Shown here: piece by piece, positions 55,311 to 64,000 of the stretch
How positions within the stretch are numbered: the stretch's first letter is position 1
Layout of the letters: each line of letters starts with the position of its first letter
Assembly: GCA_016165875.1 (NCBI GenBank)
Contig: JABBOT010000014.1
Span: forward strand, 13,207,432 to 13,271,431
Direction: 5' to 3'
DNA length: 64,000 nt
Source: Acanthopleura granulata
Taxonomy: Eukaryota; Mollusca; Polyplacophora; Chitonida; Chitonidae
Notes under the pieces: generated by a model
The model's database searches: none
Told to the model about the DNA's origin: nothing
Seen by the model: only the letters and a program-made list of their open reading frames with translations
Position numbers and translations under genes: made by a program

Positions 55311-55844
55311 GATGATGTAAATTCATTATTTCAACAAATGCTGGTACCTCAACATATTGCAAATGTAATGAATTGGAGGTCAGTAGGTAACATTACCGAG
55401 GAAGGATGCGAAAACCAGTGCGCTTACTGTAAAATATTGTAGCTCTATTTGAGGACAGTATCAGGTCCGTAATTGTTCCGACAAGGTGTTCAATTCACAC
55501 GATCATCATAAATTGTTTTAATACAAAACTTTTTAAGGATAAAATGTTTCAGCAATCCATTCGCCATGTTAACAGCAAGTTCTTAAATATACGCTATTTT
55601 TATCTGCTGGTTTTAGTAAATTCGTCCCTATATGCATGACTTATTGAGGTCTTACATAAACAGAAAGGTATTGCGTTTCCGAGTAAAGTTGGGAGGTAAT
55701 TGTAACAGCAGAAAACGGCTGAAAAGCCAGTTTCAGATATTGTCCTGTGTCATTATTTATTTAGTGACCTTCTAGTATTTATCTGAATAACCCTGTCTGT
55801 CATTTAGTCATGTAAAATACTTGCACGCTGACTGTTGTTCATTG

Positions 55845-55895
55845 AAGTGTGAGTGTGTTTTCTAAAACACCAACCAAATAAATAAATAAATCATT
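55845..55895 (+). mobile_element. SINE tail remnant
   Basis: TTTTCTAAAACACCAACCAA then ATAAATAAATAAAT. It may also supply AATAAA signals for the gene ending at 55310. A similar tail scrap is at 56425-56465. Confidence 0.45.
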
Positions 55896-57400
55896 TGCAG
55901 TCCATTGCATTACAATCTCCTCGATGGCAAATTTGCTGCAAAACTCTGCTGCAGATTCTGTGACAGCTGATTGGTGTTGTAATATAATTGCCTCAGCCAT
56001 GCATGTGCTCGTAACTCATTCAATGCTTTCAGCAGTGTATTTGAGTTTCCATGAATTATTCCTGCATTATAATTTATAAATATTTATTATTATATTTATT
56101 ATCCAGGAGGACCCCAGGGAAGAGCAAGTTTGATGTTCTGAGATAGATTTCAGTTTATGGATATTCTGATTAAAAGCTTGTTTTCTGCCAAGAGAGACTA
56201 TATTGTCACATGATACGTCACCAACAGCCTGGACCAACTTAGCCGTTAGCTGTTGACTGATTAGGCACAATTAGTGGCTCATCTCAAATCAGCAGGTTGT
56301 TAGGTGACAAGTAGGATGTATAGTGTTAATTTACGTGACAGCCAGCAGGTGTTACTGGTAAAGTAGCCATGACGAAATGGCAGATGTGTTGTTGCAGATG
56401 TGATAAAAAACAGTCATAGCTTATTTTTTGAGTGTGGCATACACCACAAATCAAATAAATAAAAATATACCTCATTTTGCCTTCACATGTTTATTAATTA
56501 TGAGCGTTGCTCCAGTCGTCAAAAGGGTGTGGATCATTGAATGGCCCCAGAATGCACCTTGTAACCAGTGCACCCTGTTAAGGCAGGAATTACAGATGTC
56601 ATGATTAGGTCAGAAATAATCATCAAGATTCATTGATTCATTTTGATCACAATTAATCAGTATTCCGGTGCTCCTTTATCATTTGCAACAGTTGAGTTTC
56701 CTTAGCAACTGGTTGTAATTATTATGTTACCTCCTGGAAGCTGAGAGTGCCCCTATGAAGTTCACAAGATATTGATTCTTGTACAGATGTTATGTAACTG
56801 TGAGGAATTTACGTGAATGTTTGCTATACTGTGCAAATATTGCCTATGAAACAAATGTGAATTCTGCCAGTTCCCCCAAAACAATTTAATGACAGTGAAG
56901 CATTTAAAAGATTTTGTGTCTTGAAAATAATGTTTATCTTTTGGGGAAATTGTTTTTTTTTTTTAGTTTTTTTTTATGTCCATTTCTGTATAGATTTCTT
57001 TGTCGTATTGTTTAAAGTTACTGATTGGCTAGTTTGCTAAATGCATTTATATATGCTCATTGGCACTCTGTCAGATAAAGTATTATCATTGCAGGGCTGT
57101 TATACAACTCTCTATATTACAAAGATGTAAACATCAGGGCAAAAAAGTGGAACAATTACTGCATTTCATACGACTTTCAGCATCTGCCAGTTGACACACT
57201 TTCCTTGCATCTGCTTGATTTATCCACCTTTTAGAGATAGTTCAGATTTTTTTGTGAAGTTTGATTAATTTCGTACCAGAAAAAACATAAGTGTTGGTAT
57301 CAAAAGTGCACTGACATGCCAAACTTCACGTGAAATACAGTGGATTAGTTCATGGACATTACATCACGTTCATTGTGTGTATATTTCATTAGCTATACAG

Positions 57401-57511
57401 TGATTGATCAGGGCATGTGGACTGCACAGTTCTTTGTGCCAAAAGATTTGGCACCTGGGATTTTGACATTTGAAACACTGCCGAGTGCAAAAACCAGCAT
57501 CCCCAACTCAA
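57401..57511 (+). CDS. Isolated candidate coding exon, 111 nt, phase 1-1
   Basis: Acceptor TTAGCTATACAG is followed by an open frame (IDQGMWTAQFFVPKD, LAPGILTFETLPSAKTSIPN) and a good GTGAGT donor. The exon is symmetric (phase 1 in and out). I found no partner exons with certainty up- or downstream, and I do not recognise the protein. It could belong to another gene running past the window edge or be chance. Confidence 0.3.
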
Positions 57512-57629
57512 GTGAGTACATTATTTTAAAGCCACCTCTCTCCCCCACCCCCTGGCTAAACCAAAAAAACAAAAAATGAAGTGGATGTTTGGACATTGCC
57601 AAGGATGTAATTCCGCTAATAACTCTGTG

Positions 57630-57772
57630 GCATGTGTGTGGATGGAGAGACACATGGCATGTGTGTGGATGGAGAGACACATGGCATGTGTGTGGATGGA
57701 GAGACACATGGCATGTGTGTGGATGGAGAGACACATGGCATGTGTGTCGATCAAGAGACACATGGCATGTAT
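57630..57772. repeat. 27-bp minisatellite, about five copies
   Basis: Unit CATGTGTGTGGATGGAGAGA then CACATGG. It is open in several frames on both strands purely because 27 is a multiple of 3. Confidence 0.93.
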
Positions 57773-59737
57773 GCTGTGGGAAAAGAAAAAGTCATACAAT
57801 ATCTCTTACCAGGTGTGATGGAAATTTTTTGGCAGGTTTTCTGTGTAATTCCACTGGGTTCATATGCACTAATGACCCAATATACTCGGGTGCATTTACC
57901 ACGGCTTTAAACAGTGTTTTTCAGACCCTTATTGCCACTGCGACAGGTTCGGTTAACCAGTCATGGTTTGCATGTCCACCAACGGATGCCACCTGACCGA
58001 TAGGCCCCTCTCATCACCATAGAAGTTTTAAGTCTTGGAGGAAGATTCCCCTGTGAACATGCATGTACATGCCTTGTACAGACTGTTTATGTATGAAACA
58101 GATCGCGGGCATGTTGTCGCTTATACATGTGTGTGGACAATAGCATTGACATAAGAATGTCTAGTGTATAACGAATTAAATTATCTATTTGTGGCCTTTA
58201 GCAAAGATTCCTTATTGGATTAAATCTTACTGAATTTGTTATTGCCTGACAATCTGAAAATAATATAAAGGTAAATAATACCCGAATATTTAACGACAGA
58301 TGTTCAAGCAGACCTGTTCAAGTGCATGCATCCACCATCAAGTTCTGATAGGAACTGGGCATTCCTAAAAATGTCTAGGCACAGTAATTACTTTTATTGC
58401 CCTAGTACAGAGCATTGTGTATGGGACTGAAGCAGATACGTGACAAGGCCTAATTGGTAGCCATTTCTTGGATGATTTGTGTCCACACCAATTGCCTTAA
58501 GAGCAATTGTATCAACCAAGTATTATATTTCGGAAAGATTTTTCTTTCCTCTTCCTCAAGTTTTAAGAGTGTTTCCATGTCTTTGGTGCCTCATAGCCAG
58601 TGTTTGGAGAATGTTGTTAACATACGGCTGGAGAATGTACCAAACGGTGGACCCTCTCATATAGAGGTAGTGCAGGCCGCCAGGAAATAGAGTAAGTAGA
58701 TTGCATTGGGTAGAAAAGTCAATGAAAACAACTGGCTGAGAATTCAGCAGGCCTGTGAAGTACACGTCAGCTGACCGCAGTGCAAACACGCTGAACAAAT
58801 TACCAGCTTATTGGATTGAACCGGCTGCTAGCTTTTATCCAATCAAGTCAAGTGTTTTAGTCGGCGTTGGTTTGAAATGTAAACATTTGCGTAGGCGAGG
58901 CTGTCGCTCAACAGAGCGACCTTCACCATATTTTGGGATTACATGCTGTTGTCTTCGCCTGCTCTTGCTTTCCGTGGCGCCACCTTGTCCGTTAGGGTCA
59001 TGTACTTATGTACATGATTCACGGTTGGAATGCTCTAAGTATAAAGCCTGACCTGTGACGCGCCTGACAAACATCCCATCTTATAGCCATAGCCTTACAA
59101 ATAAAAGCTGAATTTGAGCATGTCATCTTGTTGGTTAGGGACCAATCAAATTTCGACCAAACCTTCTTCTGTATTGCTAGATTGGCCAGTGATTGTCCCA
59201 GCTTTACTGGGGATCCACTGTAGTGTAGGTGAGCACAGTAACAGGATGAAATCTAAATACTGCAGGTTTGTGGATTTGGTTTGGGTAGATCAGTAGGTCA
59301 CTTTGGATCAAGCAGTCTTTTAGTTTGCCACTGGCATGTGAACTGGCCATCACCTAATTTACATGTGGCATAAAGTTTATCTGTGTTGGAATAAACCTGA
59401 CAAGTTGGCAGATTCTCTCACAAGCAGTGTATTGATGGTTGGCCAGTGTTTAATTTACTGTAAACTTCATGTTAGACCACATCAGCAGCTCCTTTAAGCA
59501 CTTATGGTCACCAAGGCCTCCACCTAGGCTTTGTGGTATACCAATGGAGCAGATACCAAATTTACCTATGCATGTGTGTGTTCTCTTTCCCTTGGTGTTT
59601 GAATGATACCGATTTAGCCTTCTGCAAACCTGTGATGATTGAGGCCTAGTGTTTGGGAAGGGATGTGAGGGATGCTGCAGCCATGGTAGAAAGGTCAAGG
59701 ACATATGCCTGAAGAAAAAAAAGGTTCTCATTGGCAT

Positions 59738-59860
59738 TCCACTAGCCCACCATCAGTCCATTACTAACACCACCAACCCACCACAAGGCCACCTCTAGCT
59801 CACCTCTGGCCAACCAAAGCCCACCACCAGTCCACAACTAGCCCACCACTAGGTGGTTTT
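59738..59860. repeat. CCACCA-rich low-complexity tract
   Basis: Repeated CCACCAGTCCACAACTAGCC-like words, about 120 bp, without a strict period. Confidence 0.6.
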
Positions 59861-60126
59861 GACAGCAAGACCTCAGGGATTTTTTAGGTCAACTTTATGA
59901 AGTCAGGCAAGATATTATGAGTGAAGGGGAAAAATGGTGTTGATGTCGGTGTCTGTGTTTTCATATATGTTAAGGTCAGGTGTCCAGTCATCTAGGTTGC
60001 AAATTAAGCTGAGGCACTTATCACCATGTGCAGGGTTTGTTATGGCCTTTGTTAGTGGACCCTTCATGACACCACTGTCCCATAAGGATTTCAGGGAGAC
60101 GAGGATTTACGGTGTGGGGGTATTTT

Positions 60127-61540
60127 GTGGTCTGTGAACATCAGGTGAGCATGCAGCAGACTGTAACAGATCTATGACTGTGCTGTCTGCTAACATTCTG
60201 CACGCACACAAAGTCACACCTCTGTCAGAGTAGTGGGTCCATCGTTACTAAGGTGACATCTTTGTGGCCTCTGAACATCAGGTGAGCATGCAGCAGACTG
60301 TAACAGATCTGTGACTGTGCTGTCTGCTAACATTCTGCACGCACACAAAGTCACACCTCTGTCAGAGTAGTGGGTCCATCGTTACTAAGGTGACATCTTT
60401 GTGGTCTGTGAACATCAGGTGAGCATGCAGCAGACTGTAACAGATCTGTGACTGTGCTGTCTGCTAACATTCTGCATGCACACAAAGTCACATCTCTGTC
60501 AGAGTAGTGGGTCCATCGTTACTAAGGTGACATCTTTGTGGTCTGTGAACATCAGGTGAGCATGCAGCAGACTGTAACAGATCACTGTGCTGTCTGCTAA
60601 CATTCTGTCACACAGAGTAGATCCTGTTGACTGTGCTGTCTGCTAACATTCTGCACGCACACAAAGTCACACCTCTGTCAGAGTAGTGGGTCCATCGTTA
60701 CTAAGGTGACATCTTTGTGGTCTGTGAACATCAGGTGAGCATGCAGCAGACTGTAACAGATCTATGACTGTGCTGTCTGCTAACATTCTGCACGCACACA
60801 AAGTCACACCTCTGGCAGAGTAGTGGGTCCATCGTTACTAAGGTGACATCTTTGTGGTCTGTGAACATCAGGTGAGCATTCAGGAGACTATAACAGATCT
60901 GTGACTGTGCTGTCTGCTAACATTCTGCACGCACACAAAGTCACACCTCTGTCAGAGTAGTGGGTCCATCGTTACTAAGGTGACATCTTTGTGGCCTCTG
61001 AACATCAGGTGAGCATGCAGCAGACTGTAACAGATCTGTGACTGTGCTGTCTGCTAACATTCTGCACGCACACAAAGTCACACCTCTGTCAGAGTAGTGG
61101 GTCCATCGTTACTAAGGTGACATCTTTGTGGTCTGTGAACATCAGGTGAGCATGCAGCAGACTGTAACAGATCTGTGACTGTGCTGTCTGCTAACATTCT
61201 GCATGCACACAAAGTCACATCTCTGTCAGAGTAGTGGGTCCATCGTTACTAAGGTGACATCTTTGTGGTCTGTGAACATCAGGTGAGCATGCAGCAGACT
61301 GTAACAGATCTGTGACTGTGCTGTCTGCTAACATTCTGCACGCACACAAAGTCACACCTCTGTCAGAGTAGTGGGTCCATCGTTACTAAGGTGACATCTT
61401 TGTGGCCTCTGAACATCAGGTGAGCGTTCAGGAGACTATAACAGATCTGTGATTGTGCTGTCTGCTAACATTCTTCACGCACACAAAGTCACACCTCTGT
61501 CAGAGTAGTGGGTCCATCGTTAGTAAGGTGAAGTCTTTCG
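60127..61540. repeat. 137-bp satellite, about ten copies with higher-order structure
   Basis: Unit: GTGGTCTGTGAACATCAGGT, GAGCATGCAGCAGACTGTAA, CAGATCTGTGACTGTGCTGT, CTGCTAACATTCTGCACGCA, CACAAAGTCACACCTCTGTC, AGAGTAGTGGGTCCATCGTT, ACTAAGGTGACATCTTT. Unit starts lie near 60127, 60264, 60401, 60538, 60716, 60853, 60990, 61127, 61264 and 61401. The unit after 60538 carries an extra partial copy. Variants (GGCCTCTGAACATC; CATGCACAC; TTCAGGAGACTATA) recur at multiples of the unit, so groups of units were copied together. Confidence 0.95.
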
Positions 61541-61831
61541 TCTCTGTCTGGCGCAGTACACCTGTTTGGAACATTCATCAGAGTGAGATGTTTTTGGGAA
61601 CATGGCCACAAACTATGGAAATCAGACTATAAATCAATAGTGACAGGTGTGAAACTTCTTGTGATCAGTTCATGGACTGAGACAGTCAACCTGAAATCCA
61701 ATTTTAGTGCTGTTTGTATTGTTTTTTTTTTTTTTAATTATTTTAAGAATTTTTTGAGACGCAAGAACCCATGAATTAGTCTAAGGAAGACTGGCCTTCA
61801 GCTCTGTGCTTGTGGGCTTAGCATAATTGAT

Positions 61832-61894
61832 GGCACAGTACAGAGAGGCCCTCCAGGGAAAACACAGTACAGAGAGGCCCTCCAGGGAAAACAC
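61832..61894. repeat. 29-bp direct duplication
   Basis: CACAGTACAGAGAGGCCCTC then CAGGGAAAA occurs twice exactly. Confidence 0.95.
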
Positions 61895-61899
61895 AGATG

Positions 61900-64000
61900 A
61901 TGCATGAGAGCATGAAATGTCTTGGGAACCCTACTGCTTGAATAAAACACTGGCTGAGACTCCATGGCTGCGACTTGACTGTAATTAGATGATTAATTAT
62001 TAACTGGATGAAGGACACTTAGCATCCTGAGAGGTAGATGCAATTACCTGTTGGTAAATTTATCGGAAAACAGGTAATCTTTTGTCTTTTTTTTTGGACC
62101 AGAACATGAAGGCTACTTGACTTTTGATGGTGTGAAATCAGCCTGCTCAGTTGATTTATCGTTCAAACATTGAGCAGCAGCAGTTTTTATGCTATTGACT
62201 TCTCTGTTTTTGCTGTGAAATCTATCCTGACCTGATCTGTAGATCGTGTGCTTAAATTAACTTTCACTTCTGTTCCTCAGCTTTTTACCTGTCAGATTCC
62301 TTCATTTTTTGGTATCAGCTGCATGAATGAATGCACTCATGTAGACCTTTTCTATAACTTCCAGAAATCCAGGTCAAAAAGTTTTCCAACTTCGGACTTC
62401 TAAGCCACACACCAATGACTTTCGTAAAACAGCCGTGCACATTGAGAAGTCAAAGTTTCATGCATTCAAAATGGGCTTCAAGTGGTTTTCCTTTTTATTT
62501 TTCTTGTAATTGATGCATGATTTTGTGGATTTGAGCCCTGGAGCATGGCATTGGTGATTGTATATAGCCAAATGGATTTTACCAATCTTCATTTTGATTG
62601 ATACATGTAGATATGATGATACTATAAGCCGTGTTATCTGAATGCATGCACTTTACCTGTTCAACTACCTTGGTGGCCTGGTGGTTAGAGCATCCAGTTC
62701 AAGGTATGGAGATTTGAGATTAATCCCTGGTCGAGTCACAACAAAGACCTTCATACTTTTTATTGCACACAAACTATTTACCGTGGCCACAGTTTGATGT
62801 GACTTCATTCTTCCAGTGCCATTATCCTCCAGTGTAGGCATGACGCTAATACAGCCTGGCCATGATAAAATTTATGACCTATTTGATTTAGACACAGTTT
62901 TCTTTGGCCCACATTATGAATTATAAGACTGAATGTTTCTGTTTGGCACTGTCTGTACATTTAATTTCAGTGGACATGTATGAAGACTTTTCAACGTGTT
63001 TTGGAAGTCAGTTAAAAATATATGACATGACTTGCCCTTAAGCCAAAGATAATGCATGTGTGATTACGACAGGCTTCAGTACTTCCCGTCAATGCTGCCA
63101 AATCTCCCTGATCAGGGCTGGCCTACTGATTCTTTATAAGTGCTAATCACTGCCAGTAGTTGGTGATAATTTGCAATCAGTGTCATTACTGAACATGTCT
63201 GTGCTGATTCATTAATGGATTTCATGATTATCTCTTGTTGCCAATTTAGCCATTGACTTTGCCAAAATGTGTGAGTGCTGTCTGAAATGGTGAGATTTGG
63301 GGTGAGTCCTACATGACCAGATGTATACTCGCATATGAACAAGCTCCTAGAATATTGCTGTACTGTCCATGCATGCATCCATGTAGATACACTGTAGCCT
63401 TGCTGCCACGTGCCTGCTTCATTAGAGTGAACACAAATTACGTCCTTATGAATGCCTTTCATGATGTTCCAATAATGAAGAAATGACATGAAAATCCGAT
63501 GACAGGCGTGTTTAAATTAATCTAAGCCTTACATGTCATTATGACATTGAAGAGTTTCAATTTTCAGTTCGAAAACGTTTAGACTTATGCCCTTTGATTT
63601 AAATATTATTGATTAGAACTATCAAAAAATTCTTAAAGGAGGATAAATGAGCAGTGTGTGATGTTGTCGTTATCTGATCATTACCTGCACATTGAGGAAG
63701 GTGCATGGCATGATTTGGCTCCTAGTGTTTACTAGATGACTTGTGTCTAATGGCTTTAAGGCTGTGCCATCAGACATTTAATTGGTGTTTTTTAAGTCGG
63801 AGTGCAGTCCATTGATTGGACTTTTCTCACTGTCTGTAATGTGGCATTAGCCCTTTTCTTCGTGTTTTAATGTTGCAGACAGAAACTTATGCAGCCATGA
63901 GGTTGACTATGTCTCCAGATGAGAATGGACATTTCTCCTCCCAACTGACATACTGACTCACTATTTCTCCTGAGTCAATCAGTTCACCGGGTCAGATCTA
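61900..64000. other. 3' end of the window, no gene supported
   Basis: Apart from the SINE head at 62668, nothing with splice support stands out. A late acceptor-like TGTTGCAG near 63879 precedes a short open frame, but this is not enough for a call. Confidence 0.4.
62668..62770 (+). mobile_element. Second SINE family, head region
   Basis: CTTGGTGGCCTGGTGGTTAG (A-box), AGATTTGAGATTAATCCCTG (B-box-like), GTCGAGTCACAACAAAGACC. It shares the head with 8690-8990 and 42780-43088, while the downstream part is too diverged to follow. Confidence 0.6.

Noticed and set aside
57589..57996. Long open frames on both strands over the 27-bp repeat
   Set aside because: They are open only because the repeat unit is a multiple of three; no splice or family support.
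63112..63489. 125-codon minus-strand frame near the window end
   Set aside because: No motif and no splice context that I could support; length alone is possible by chance in 64 kb.
63882..63960. Acceptor-like TTAATGTTGCAG followed by a short open frame
   Set aside because: In phase with the orphan exon at 57401 it stops after about 14 codons; in another frame it gives 24 codons. Too little to call an exon.

Overview
The window is nuclear DNA of an intron-rich invertebrate, most likely a marine lophotrochozoan (bivalve mollusc or brachiopod). The evidence is multi-exon genes with GT-AG introns of 0.4 to 6 kb, no operons, and more than a dozen copies of a tRNA-headed SINE whose conserved core and AAATAAAT tail are of a kind common in molluscs and brachiopods. 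The species assignment is an inference from the repeats; no gene fixes it. Most open frames of 60-150 codons are chance or lie in repeats. The genes had to be rebuilt from splice signals, reading phase and protein similarity.

Region 1 (1.7-20.6 kb, minus strand) holds one 12-exon gene for a zona pellucida (ZP) domain membrane protein of 484 residues. It encodes a signal peptide, two tandem ZP-N modules with the same three-exon layout (each led by a tiny exon), one ZP-C domain, a furin-type site (RLRR), a single transmembrane helix and a short basic tail. Every intron phase is consistent. The signal-peptide exon sits at the end of an array of about five degenerate copies of itself. The introns hold a 1.3 kb fold-back element with a SINE inside it, a second fold-back element, a long hairpin, degenerate tandem repeats and several SINEs.

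Region 2 (20.6-26.8 kb) has no supported gene. It holds SINEs and a decayed C-terminal piece of a LINE-like reverse transcriptase.

Region 3 (26.8-37.7 kb, plus strand) is a complete five-exon INO80C (Ies6-like) gene, 174 residues, with a poly(A) signal. Its long third intron carries SINEs and a 47-bp minisatellite.

Region 4 (39.6-44.6 kb, minus strand) is a secernin gene in five recognised coding exons. It converges with INO80C. The position expected to carry the N-terminal nucleophile cysteine has no cysteine in the exon seen.

Region 5 (44.6-64 kb) has a probable two-exon plus-strand gene for a 98-residue protein I do not recognise (49.4-55.3 kb), one isolated exon-like segment (57.4 kb), a 137-bp satellite of about ten copies at 60.1-61.5 kb, smaller minisatellites, a hairpin element at 47 kb, and copies of an unclassified dispersed repeat that also occurs at 17.5, 30.9 and 43.8 kb.

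The genes do not form a pathway: an extracellular matrix or coat protein, a chromatin-remodelling subunit and an Ntn-hydrolase-like cytosolic protein. No CRISPR array, phage, plasmid or bacterial system is present. The most unusual features are the modular ZP gene with its repeated signal-peptide exon, and the several uncatalogued fold-back and dispersed repeats.
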